Source: Silicimonas sp.
GTDB taxonomy: Bacteria > Pseudomonadota > Alphaproteobacteria > Rhodobacterales > Rhodobacteraceae
Reading direction: 5' to 3'
DNA length: 64,000 bases
NCBI GenBank assembly: GCA_022824525.1
Contig: JAJDZT010000033.1
Location: 32,401-96,400 of the forward strand
Shown: one piece after another, positions 34,012 through 41,700 of the stretch
How the letters are laid out: each line of letters opens with the position of its first letter
How positions within the stretch are numbered: position 1 is the stretch's first letter
The notes under the pieces: generated by a model
Seen by the model: the letters and a program-made list of their open reading frames with translations, nothing else
What the model was told of the DNA's origin: nothing
The model's database searches: none
Made by a program: the position numbers and the translations under genes

Positions 34012-34889
34012 GTGGGCCTCTTCAAACGTGTGCTAATTTCCATGATGTGAGCAGGGCCGACCTCGCAACACCCACCAACAATTGTGGCTCCGAGCGCGAG
34101 CCATTGATCAACGAAATCGGCGTAGTCCTCTGGGCCGAGATCAACACGCGTCTCAAGGCTACGCACGGTCTCGCCGGCCCGGCGAAAACTCTCTGCAATA
34201 GAGGTAAATCCGTTTGCATAAGCTCCAAAAGGGCGGCCGCTTTCGGACAGGACGGGAAGACCCTGACTGATCGCCTCGGGGCGAGAGCAGTTCAGAAGTA
34301 CAGCAGCGACGTCGAACTCACTCAGAAGCGGCAGAATATCGGACAAGGGCTCGCCAGATCTCAGCCTTTCACCCTCATCGTCATCAACGCTGAGCGCGAG
34401 CCACACAGGTTTGGCTGTATTGCGCGTACCCATTAAGCCACCGCGCGCTTGATCTACGCCCGACATGGTCTCAAGGATGAACATATCGACGACCGGTTCG
34501 TGGATCTCGACGATCTCGGCATAAAGCCCGGCCGCCTTGCTGCTATGTGGCGCAAGTTCGGCTTTGTAGGACCAGCCAAGTGGACCAAGCGCGCCTGCCA
34601 CAAGGCCGCTTCCATGTGCGTCCCGCGCCTCCACCGCAAGCTCCAAAGCCTGTAGATGCAGCGCTTCGAAGTGGCTGGCATAGGCGGTGTTTTCCAATCG
34701 GTCGCGGTGAATGGCGTAGGTGTTGGTGGTGGCGATCGAGGCACCAGCCTTGAAGTAGTCGGCATGGATATCGCGCACTGCGTCAGGCTGATCGATCATC
34801 ACCTGCGTCGACCAAAGTCCCGTTGGCTCCGCCCCTGTGCGCGCCAACAGTTCCTGCCCCATACCGCCATCCAGGAGCGTTACGCTCAT
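34008..34889 (-). CDS. Homocysteine S-methyltransferase family protein (BHMT-like)
   Basis: A 293-residue zinc TIM barrel that methylates homocysteine to methionine. LLDGGMGQEL opens the fold; the zinc ligands are Cys201 (LLNCS) and the pair Cys274-Cys275 (GGCCEVGP), the arrangement of betaine-, S-methylmethionine- and related methyltransferases. Between two FAD-GcvT demethylase genes, glycine betaine or a related methyl donor fits best, with dimethylglycine as the product passed to those enzymes. The donor is inferred from context. ATG 34889 overlaps the upstream stop (ATGA); a longer frame starts at 34919. Confidence 0.88.
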   Translation of the reverse strand: MSVTLLDGGMGQELLARTGAEPTGLWSTQVMIDQPDAVRDIHADYFKAGASIATTNTYAIHRDRLENTAYASHFEALHLQALELAVEARDAHGSGLVAGALGPLGWSYKAELAPHSSKAAGLYAEIVEIHEPVVDMFILETMSGVDQARGGLMGTRNTAKPVWLALSVDDDEGERLRSGEPLSDILPLLSEFDVAAVLLNCSRPEAISQGLPVLSESGRPFGAYANGFTSIAESFRRAGETVRSLETRVDLGPEDYADFVDQWLALGATIVGGCCEVGPAHIMEISTRLKRPT

Positions 34890-37339
34890 GCGCGAATCCT
34901 TTCGTTTTGCGGATCCCAAAGGGGTTCGTCTGGCTGGACAACAGCTCGGCAGCGCTCACCGTAGATGTCGACTTCGAGTTCCGTTCCGGGCTCGGTCAAA
35001 TCCATTCTGAGCATCCCGAGAGCGACAGACGCGTTGACCCGATACCCCCAGGCTCCGCTCGTAGTCTCTCCGACAACCTCGTCACCGTACCAAAGCGTGG
35101 ACATGTACGGCGCGTCGGCATCCTTGGCATCGACCTTGAGAGCGACAAAGCGCTTCTTCACACCCTGCTGCCTTTCATTTAGCAGCGCGGCTTTGCCCGG
35201 GAAGTCACCTTCCTTGTCGAGACGGGTGAAACGATCAAGGCCACCTTCAAGAAGCGTGTAGTCGGTGGACAAGTCCCCTTTCCATGCGCGGTACCCCTTT
35301 TCGATCCTCAAAGAGTTGAGCGCGTACATGCCAAAAGGTTTCGCACCTGCAGCTGTAACAGCATCCCAAATCGCTGGAGCATCATCCGGTGCACAATGGA
35401 CTTCCCAGCCGAGCTCACCTGCAAATGATACGCGGATCAACGCACAGTCTTTGCCTGCAATCTTGCCCGCGAAACTGACGCTGAGCCAAGGCGCTCCAAG
35501 GTCGTGGCCTTCGTTCAAGCCAGCAAGGATTTCTCGCGACTTTGGCCCTGTCACAAGAAGGCATTCGGCGTCTTCGGTGTGATCGCTCACCGTTATGCCC
35601 TCCGGCGCATTCCTCTTGAGGATTTCCGCATCATGCCATTGCGCGGACGCCGCCGTGATCAGACCAACCTCATCCTCGGAATGCACCATGACCGACATCT
35701 CCGTAACGATGCGACCACGCCCGTCCGGGAAGTACGCCAGACTGACCCGGCCCGGTTTGGGCAAACGCGACGCCGTCAAACTGTCGACATAGGACCGCGC
35801 CCCCGGCCCTTCGACTTTCAGCCTTGTGAAACCCGTAATCGGCAAGACCCCGCAATTATCTCGAACCGCCTCGCATTCCTCTCGAATGCGCGGCTCCCAC
35901 GGGCCGACACGATCCCACGTTTGGGTGCTTTCTTCGCTGGTGTCGTCGCCGGGTTTGGCAAACCAGTTGGCCCGTTCCCAACCATTATACGCACCAAAAA
36001 CTGCGCCAGCGTCCTGCAGGCGGGAATGTAGGGGTGAGTGCTTCTTGTCGCGACCGGCGGGCCATTCGTGGTACGGGAAGTGCATGGCGTACTCGTTGCC
36101 ATAGACCTCCATACCTTTGACATTCGAGTAGTCCTGATCTGCATAGCCAGTGAAACGGCGCGGGTCGACCGACCACATATCCCATTCGGTTTCGCCCTCG
36201 GTAATCCACTCGGCCAAGACCTTGCCTGCGCCACCTGACTGCGCGATGCCGAAGGTGAAGACACATGCCTCGAAAGCGTTCCGCACGCCCGGCATCGGGC
36301 CGATCAGTGGCAAGCCGTCTGGTGCATAAGGGATCGGGCCATTGATGATCCGTTCCACGCCAGCCGTGCCGGAGAGTGGCACACGCTCCATAGCATCGGC
36401 GACGATATCCATAATCCGGTCAAGGTCGTCGGGGTACAACTGGAAGCTAAAATCATCCGGCATCGGATCATCCGGCGTCATCCAGTGACCTTTGCAGTTT
36501 GGTTCGTAAGGCCCTATGTTGAAACCATTTTTCTCTTGCCTAAGGTAATAGGAAACATCCACATCCCTTAAAAGTGGTAGCTTGCCACCCTTCTCCTTGG
36601 CATAGGCTTCGATCTCGGAAACCTGCTCCGTCAAAACATACTGGTGGCTCATCACCATCATGGGAACGGTACGACCACCGTAGGGCTTGAACCACTCCCC
36701 AACCTGCTGCGCATAGTATCCGGCCGCATTCACAACGAACTCGCATGCGATGTCTCCCTTGTCGGTGTGGACGATCCAGGACCCATCCGGCTTCTGCGTT
36801 ACACCTGTCGCAGGACAGAACCGGATGATCTGTGCCCCCATGTCCCTCGCCCCCTTGGCCAGGGCCTGGGTAAGCTGGGCCGGATCGATGTCTCCATCGG
36901 TTGGGTCATAGAGCACCGAGTGCAGATCATGCGCTTCCATAAAGGGATACATTTCGACTGCTTCGGCGGGTGTGAGCATCGCCATATCGATGCCTTGATA
37001 TTGGCCCATACCACGCGCACGCTCGAATTCACGCGTCCGGTTTCTCGAATGACTGAGACGGAGCGACCCGGTCACATGGTAATTCATCGGGTAGTCGACC
37101 GCCGCGCCAAGGCCGCGATAGAGTTCGGTCGAATAGCGCTGCATGTTCATGATCGACCAGGAGGTCGAGAAGGTCGGCACGTTCCCGGCGGCGTGCCATG
37201 TGGAACCCGCGGTCAATTCATTCTTCTCGAGGAGGACGCAATCAGTCCAACCTGCTTTCGCGAGGTGGTAAAGAGACGACGCACCAACCGCCCCTCCCCC
37301 GATGATGACGACGCGTGCGCTGGTCGGAAAATCTGCCAT
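34886..37339 (-). CDS. Second FAD-dependent oxidoreductase with GcvT domain
   Basis: 817 residues with the same architecture as the gene at 31564: DAO-type FAD site VVIIGGGAVGASSLYHLA, GSTWHAAG with the likely flavinylated His, and a C-terminal GcvT folate domain ending in a short basic tail. The two differ enough in the middle that they are not a recent tandem duplication. They probably act on successive N-methyl substrates, for example dimethylglycine then sarcosine; which does which cannot be told. It starts ten bases after the regulator stop and is coupled to the BHMT-like gene by ATGA. Confidence 0.88.
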   Translation of the reverse strand: MADFPTSARVVIIGGGAVGASSLYHLAKAGWTDCVLLEKNELTAGSTWHAAGNVPTFSTSWSIMNMQRYSTELYRGLGAAVDYPMNYHVTGSLRLSHSRNRTREFERARGMGQYQGIDMAMLTPAEAVEMYPFMEAHDLHSVLYDPTDGDIDPAQLTQALAKGARDMGAQIIRFCPATGVTQKPDGSWIVHTDKGDIACEFVVNAAGYYAQQVGEWFKPYGGRTVPMMVMSHQYVLTEQVSEIEAYAKEKGGKLPLLRDVDVSYYLRQEKNGFNIGPYEPNCKGHWMTPDDPMPDDFSFQLYPDDLDRIMDIVADAMERVPLSGTAGVERIINGPIPYAPDGLPLIGPMPGVRNAFEACVFTFGIAQSGGAGKVLAEWITEGETEWDMWSVDPRRFTGYADQDYSNVKGMEVYGNEYAMHFPYHEWPAGRDKKHSPLHSRLQDAGAVFGAYNGWERANWFAKPGDDTSEESTQTWDRVGPWEPRIREECEAVRDNCGVLPITGFTRLKVEGPGARSYVDSLTASRLPKPGRVSLAYFPDGRGRIVTEMSVMVHSEDEVGLITAASAQWHDAEILKRNAPEGITVSDHTEDAECLLVTGPKSREILAGLNEGHDLGAPWLSVSFAGKIAGKDCALIRVSFAGELGWEVHCAPDDAPAIWDAVTAAGAKPFGMYALNSLRIEKGYRAWKGDLSTDYTLLEGGLDRFTRLDKEGDFPGKAALLNERQQGVKKRFVALKVDAKDADAPYMSTLWYGDEVVGETTSGAWGYRVNASVALGMLRMDLTEPGTELEVDIYGERCRAVVQPDEPLWDPQNERIRA

Positions 37340-37349
37340 GGGTCTTCCT

Positions 37350-37916
37350 TTAGTAAACGGGAGGGGCGATCACCCAGATCGCCACGCAAGGTTCGGTGCC
37401 GCGATTGGCCCAGCGAAAGGGCTCTCCGCGAATTCGAAAGCTGTCTCCGGGTCCAACTGTGAAGGCTTGCTCAGCGATTGTGATCCCAAGCGATCCGGAC
37501 ACGATGTAGCCAACTTCCTGAGTATCGCGTGTCACATTGTCGACGCGCTCACAGCCGGGAAGAAAAGTCGAATGGACGACCTCGAAGTCATCGGTCAGGT
37601 CCGGCGAAACGAGTTCTTCAAGCAACCCTTCAACCCGATCTCCAAACCGTCGCCGCGCATTGTTGCGTACGATGACATCTGCTTCCTCCGGCAGCGTCGG
37701 TGCGCGACCGAAGAAACTGTCCGTCGGGATGTCGAGTGTCTGCGCCAGCGCATCGAGCTCCTGGGCCGATGGTCCGGAAAGATTGCGCTCGACCTGACTC
37801 AACCACCCGACCGAACGACCGACTGCATCGGCGACTTGGGATAACGTCAGGCCCCGTCGCTTACGCAACACCCTAAGATCATGCCCCAAACTATCCGGCG
37901 GAGATTGCAGCGTCAT
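37350..37916 (-). CDS. XRE-family regulator with C-terminal cupin domain
   Basis: A 188-residue transcription factor. The N-terminal helix-turn-helix spans about residues 12-65 (LRVLRKRRGLTLSQVADAVGRSVGWLSQVER), and the cupin about residues 105-185 (GYIVSGSLGI, VGPGDSFRI). Such regulators often sense a small amine or acid through the cupin and control a neighbouring catabolic operon; PuuR is a known example. It is the first gene of the operon with the two FAD-GcvT genes and the BHMT-like gene, and two matching inverted repeats lie just upstream of its start, so autoregulation is likely. ATG 37916 is preferred over 37952, which would put the start inside the first repeat. Confidence 0.9.
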   Translation of the reverse strand: MTLQSPPDSLGHDLRVLRKRRGLTLSQVADAVGRSVGWLSQVERNLSGPSAQELDALAQTLDIPTDSFFGRAPTLPEEADVIVRNNARRRFGDRVEGLLEELVSPDLTDDFEVVHSTFLPGCERVDNVTRDTQEVGYIVSGSLGITIAEQAFTVGPGDSFRIRGEPFRWANRGTEPCVAIWVIAPPVY

Positions 37917-37927
37917 TGGATTACACC

Positions 37928-37986
37928 GTGAAAAACTTGAGCGAATTTTCACGCCCCGCAGATGAAAATGTCAATGAATTTTTCAT
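37928..37986. promoter_or_regulatory. Two matching inverted repeats, probable XRE-cupin operators
   Basis: GTGAAAA (37928-37934) and TTTTCAC (37946-37952) form perfect arms with an 11-base spacer. ATGAAAA (37962-37968) and TTTTCAT (37980-37986) form a second pair with the same 11-base spacer. The common form is RTGAAAA-N11-TTTTCAY, with centres 34 bases apart. The nearer one lies 12 bases upstream of the XRE-cupin start codon, the expected place for an operator of its operon. Confidence 0.65.
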
Positions 37987-38109
37987 GAGATGCATTTGGA
38001 GTTCAGTCAGCACTCGTGACCGATTCCCGATTAGGATGTTCCCGTACAGCTAATGCAGCAAATCCAATCGGAAGAATTTTTTCTTTTAATCAGCCTCTTG
38101 AGCAATTTT

Positions 38110-38155
38110 TGAGGCACGTCCCTCAAAAATCGATTGACGTGAGGTACGTCCCTCA
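38110..38155. promoter_or_regulatory. Two LacI-type palindromes ahead of the carbohydrate operon
   Basis: TGAGGCACGTCCCTCA (38110-38125) and TGAGGTACGTCCCTCA (38140-38155) are near-identical 16-base palindromes with a central CG, as in LacI-family operators, 30 bases apart. In the first the arms extend to TTTTTGAGG and CCTCAAAAA. TTGACG (38134-38139), a possible -35 box, lies between them. They precede the solute-binding protein gene by about 55 bases; the LacI-type regulator at 45422 is the likely reader. Confidence 0.7.
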
Positions 38156-38208
38156 AATAGCGTTTTCGTATGGATGCCGAAATGTGCACCTGTATTTGGG
38201 AGGACTTC

Positions 38209-39528
38209 ATGAAAACGAAAAGAACCGCCGCGATCGTCGCGGCGTTGACCGCTTCCGTTAGCCTGCCATCCCTGGCCGCTGCAGAAGACCTAACGCTATG
38301 CTGGGCCGCATGGGACCCTGCGAACGCATTGGTGGAACTCTCCAAGGAATTTGAAGCCCAGTCCGGCCACACGATGAACTTCGAGTTTGTTCCGTGGCCC
38401 AACTTCGCTGACCGCATGCTGAACGAATTGAACTCGGGCGGCAAACTATGTGACCTGTTGATCGGCGACAGCCAGTGGATTGGTGGTGGCGCAGAGAACG
38501 GCCACTACGTCAAATTGAATGACTTCTTCGACGCCGAAGGCATCAGCATGGACGATTTCGCGCCCGCGACCGTCTACGCCTACTCGACGTGGCCAAAGGG
38601 CACCCCGAACTACTACGCGCTGCCTGCGATGGGCGATGCAAACGGTTGGTTCTACCGTGCAGACTGGTTTGCGGACCCTGAAATCCAGGCCGCATATAAG
38701 GAAGCCACGGGCGAAGACCTGCGTGAACCGCAAAGCCAGAAAGAACTGCTTCAGATCGCGCAATTCTTCCAAGGTCGCGAGATTGACGGCAAGACTGTCT
38801 ATGGCGCAGCTATCTTTACCGAGCGTGGTTCGGAAGGCATCACCATGGGCGTGACATCCGCGCTTTATCCGTGGGGGTTCAAGTACGAAAACACGCCAGG
38901 CTCCTACGACATGGAAGGCGCTGTCAACTCACCTGAAGCCGTTGAAGCCCTAGAATTCTATAAGGAATTCTATGAGACTGCGACGCCGCCGGGCTACACG
39001 AACAGCTACATGGGCGAGAGCCTTGACGCTTTCAAATCCGGGCAGGTCGCCATGGCCATGAACTGGTTCGCTTTCTTCCCCGGTCTCTATGCGGACCCGG
39101 CGACCGGTGGCGACAAGATCGACTTCTTTGTCAATCCGCCGCAAAATCAGGCGGCTTCTACGCTTGGCGGTCAGGGTATCAGCGTCGTCGCGTATTCCGA
39201 CAAGCAGGATGCAGCGCTTGAGTACATCAAGTGGTTCGCCCAACCAGACGTTCAGGCAAAATGGTGGGAGCTTGGCGGATACTCGGCGCATAACTCTGTG
39301 TTGCAGGATCCGGGCTTTGTCGACAGCCAGCCCTTCGCCGGTGACTTCCTTGAAGCCATGGATGCAGTGCAGGACTTCTGGCAGGAACCTGCATATGCCG
39401 AGCTTCTCCTGGCCATGCAGAAACGCATCCATGACTACGTGGTCGCGGATCAGGGCACGGCCCAAGAAGCCCTCGACAAACTGATTGAGGACTGGACTGA
39501 GACCTTCGAAGACGAAGGCAAGCTCTAA
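38209..39528 (+). CDS. Extracellular solute-binding protein of a carbohydrate ABC transporter
   Basis: A 439-residue periplasmic binding protein of the family 1 (sugar) type. The signal peptide runs to SLAAA, with mature start EDLTLCWAAWDP. Aromatic-rich segments such as GDANGWFYRADWF and AMNWFAFFPG are typical of sugar-binding clefts. It is the first gene of the operon with two permeases, a small membrane protein and two ATPases. GGGAGGA lies five bases before ATG 38209. The ligand is not known; the catabolic genes downstream suggest a sugar, polyol or glycoside. Confidence 0.9.
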   Translation: MKTKRTAAIVAALTASVSLPSLAAAEDLTLCWAAWDPANALVELSKEFEAQSGHTMNFEFVPWPNFADRMLNELNSGGKLCDLLIGDSQWIGGGAENGHYVKLNDFFDAEGISMDDFAPATVYAYSTWPKGTPNYYALPAMGDANGWFYRADWFADPEIQAAYKEATGEDLREPQSQKELLQIAQFFQGREIDGKTVYGAAIFTERGSEGITMGVTSALYPWGFKYENTPGSYDMEGAVNSPEAVEALEFYKEFYETATPPGYTNSYMGESLDAFKSGQVAMAMNWFAFFPGLYADPATGGDKIDFFVNPPQNQAASTLGGQGISVVAYSDKQDAALEYIKWFAQPDVQAKWWELGGYSAHNSVLQDPGFVDSQPFAGDFLEAMDAVQDFWQEPAYAELLLAMQKRIHDYVVADQGTAQEALDKLIEDWTETFEDEGKL

Positions 39529-39539
39529 GCGTCACTCCC

Positions 39540-39594
39540 GACCGGGCCTTTCTTGGCCCGGTCCCCTTGTGCGGGGAAGCATAACCTCCCCGCA
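39540..39594 (+). other. Two consecutive stem-loops between binding-protein and permease genes
   Basis: GACCGGGCC (39540-39548) pairs with GGCCCGGTC (39555-39563) around TTTCTT, and TGCGGGGA (39570-39577) pairs with TCCCCGCA (39587-39594). Neither is followed by a T-tract. Such structures after a binding-protein gene often protect its mRNA 3' end or attenuate transcription, so that more binding protein than permease is made. Confidence 0.65.
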
Positions 39595-39621
39595 CCTCTT
39601 GGAACCGAGCGAGGAAGTCCC

Positions 39622-40569
39622 ATGTCGGACGGCACCATGGACCGCGTTGCAAAGGCAACGCCCAGGCGGGTTGCACGCAAAATCAGGGGTTTGTCGGATC
39701 GCGCAATCGCGTGGATATTCGTTGCTCCCACGATCTTTCTCCTGCTCGCGATTAACATTTTCCCGCTGATCTGGACGATCCAACTCAGCTTCACCAACTA
39801 CCGCGCCAACCGAATTGGCCGCGAAGTCAAGAACATCGGCTTCCGGAACTACGAACGCATCCTGACGGACAGCGACATCTGGCTAAACATGCAGGCGACC
39901 GCGCATTTCCTGTTCTGGACGATCTTCTTTCAAGTGCTCATCGGCTTCACGCTCGCCTATCTGATCAACAAGAACTTCAGAGGTTCGCCGTTTTGGACGA
40001 CGGTCATCGTGCTGCCGATGATGCTGTCGCCCGCCGTCGTTGGGAACTTCTGGAAGTTCCTTTATCAACCGCAAATTGGACTGTTCAATTACATCGTCAG
40101 CTTTTTCACCGGCAAAGACCCATCGAGCTTCGAGATGCTGGGGCAAGTGAACCTGGCGCCCTGGTCAATCGTGATCGTCGATACCTGGATGTGGACACCC
40201 TTTGTCATGCTCATCTGCCTGGCCGGACTACGGTCCATCCCGGACTACATCTACGAGGCGGCTGAGATCGACCGGGCCTCCAAACTTAGACAATTCTTCA
40301 CGATCACCATTCCTATGGTGCTGCCCTTCCTGATGTTGGCGGTCCTGTTCCGGGGCATCGAGAATTTCAAGATGTTCGATCTCGTTGTGCAGCTCACCGG
40401 TGGCGGCCCAGGGTCAACGACGGAGCTGACCTCAATCAACCTGAAACGGGAAGCATTTGAGAAATGGCGGACCGGCTACGCCTCCGCATATGCCATCATC
40501 CTCTTCGTCACGGTCTTTGGCCTCGCCTCCATTTACGTGAAGGCGCTCAACAAAGTGAAGGAACGCTGA
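39622..40569 (+). CDS. Carbohydrate ABC transporter permease (MalF/UgpA type)
   Basis: A 315-residue inner-membrane protein with six predicted helices. The coupling EAA loop is seen as YEAAEIDRASKLRQFFTITIPMVLP near residues 205-230. FVAPTIFLLLAINIFPLIWTI is the first helix. GAGGAAG precedes ATG 39622; the frame back to 39553 crosses the stem-loops and is not coding. Forms the pore with the next gene product. Confidence 0.92.
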   Translation: MSDGTMDRVAKATPRRVARKIRGLSDRAIAWIFVAPTIFLLLAINIFPLIWTIQLSFTNYRANRIGREVKNIGFRNYERILTDSDIWLNMQATAHFLFWTIFFQVLIGFTLAYLINKNFRGSPFWTTVIVLPMMLSPAVVGNFWKFLYQPQIGLFNYIVSFFTGKDPSSFEMLGQVNLAPWSIVIVDTWMWTPFVMLICLAGLRSIPDYIYEAAEIDRASKLRQFFTITIPMVLPFLMLAVLFRGIENFKMFDLVVQLTGGGPGSTTELTSINLKREAFEKWRTGYASAYAIILFVTVFGLASIYVKALNKVKER

Positions 40570-40570
40570 C

Positions 40571-41509
40571 ATGAGCGCCCACGCAATCAACGCTCCGACC
40601 AACCGCCAAAAGTGGGTGGCTGGCACGCTGGTCATAGTCTACGCGCTGGTTACCATGATCCCGCTGGCCTGGATCATGTTGACCGGGTTCAAAAGTCCGG
40701 CCGATGCGATCAGTTATCCGCCGAAAGTCGTCTTCGAACCAACGCTTGAGGGCTACGTAAACCTCTTCACGACACGCACCCGTCAGACTCAGGAGTTTCT
40801 TGACGCCAATCCGCCAGAAAACTGGGCCGATGAGATCGTACGCCAATATGACATGGTCATCGTCGGACCGTCGAAATTCGGAGAACGCTTCCTGAATTCC
40901 GTCATCATCGGGTTCGGCTCTACATTCCTTTCCGTATTCCTTGGCACCCTCGCGGCCTATGCCTTCAGTCGCTTCAAGATACCCTTGGCGGACGACCTGC
41001 TGTTTTTCATTCTGAGCACAAGGATGATGCCCCCTATCGCAGTCGCGATCCCCATCTTTCTGATGTACAGGAATCTGGGCCTGTCAGACACGCATCTTGG
41101 GATGATCCTGCTTTATACAGCGGTGAACATCTCTCTCGCGGTCTGGCTGCTAAAGGGGTTCATCGACGAAATTCCACGCGAATACGAGGAAGCGGCACTG
41201 ATCGACGGTTACACGCGCTTTCAAGCTTTCTACAAAGTTGTCTTGCCGCAAGCTGCAACAGGCATCGCATCCACCGCAATCTTCTGCCTGATCTTTGCCT
41301 GGAACGAGTATGCCTTTGCGGTACTGCTAACGACGGCCAACGCGCAAACCGCACCGCCATTCATTCCAACCATTATAGGCATCGGAGGTCTCGACTGGCC
41401 GGCGATTGCCGCGGGCGTCACGATCTTCCTGTTGCCCGTCATGATCTTCACCATCCTGCTCCGGAAGCATCTGCTCCGTGGCATCACCTTCGGAGCGGTT
41501 CGCAAATGA
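40571..41509 (+). CDS. Carbohydrate ABC transporter permease (MalG/UgpE type)
   Basis: A 312-residue six-helix permease, the second half of the pore. The EAA loop is EYEEAALIDGYTRFQAFYKVVLP, and NEYAFAVLLT is the usual periplasmic-side region before the last helices. A large periplasmic loop (about residues 55-100) between the first two helices is longer than in MalG and may contact the binding protein. The start is one base after the preceding stop, and its stop overlaps the next start as ATGA. Confidence 0.92.
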   Translation: MSAHAINAPTNRQKWVAGTLVIVYALVTMIPLAWIMLTGFKSPADAISYPPKVVFEPTLEGYVNLFTTRTRQTQEFLDANPPENWADEIVRQYDMVIVGPSKFGERFLNSVIIGFGSTFLSVFLGTLAAYAFSRFKIPLADDLLFFILSTRMMPPIAVAIPIFLMYRNLGLSDTHLGMILLYTAVNISLAVWLLKGFIDEIPREYEEAALIDGYTRFQAFYKVVLPQAATGIASTAIFCLIFAWNEYAFAVLLTTANAQTAPPFIPTIIGIGGLDWPAIAAGVTIFLLPVMIFTILLRKHLLRGITFGAVRK

Positions 41510-41700
41510 GCAATTTCTTCAACGGGCTACTCCGCTTCCGTCGCGGTCCATGGGAGATGGTGGCTACCATTCTCATCGCCCTTGGCGTCTTCATGTTGAT
41601 GCAGCCCTTCGTGATGTGGGCCTTTACCTACAGCTTCATAACGACACTGATTGGCACGGTGATGTTCATCATCGTCTCGCACTTTCCGGAAGGCGACTGA
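41506..41700 (+). CDS. Small two-helix membrane protein inside the ABC transporter operon
   Basis: A 64-residue protein with two hydrophobic stretches (about residues 18-35 and 38-57) and a short acidic end. It is translationally coupled on both sides: its ATG overlaps the second permease stop and its TGA overlaps the ATPase start. The position recalls the small membrane protein (DUF2160 type) of the rhizobial glycerol transporter operon glpSTPQUV, though this protein is shorter and I cannot assign it to that family. It may be a small subunit or stabiliser of the transporter; function unknown. Confidence 0.75.
   Translation: MSNFFNGLLRFRRGPWEMVATILIALGVFMLMQPFVMWAFTYSFITTLIGTVMFIIVSHFPEGD

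Noticed and set aside
31564..37339. The two FAD-GcvT genes as a recent tandem duplication
   Set aside because: They share architecture and length but differ through most of the sequence, and a different gene lies between them; they are old paralogues.
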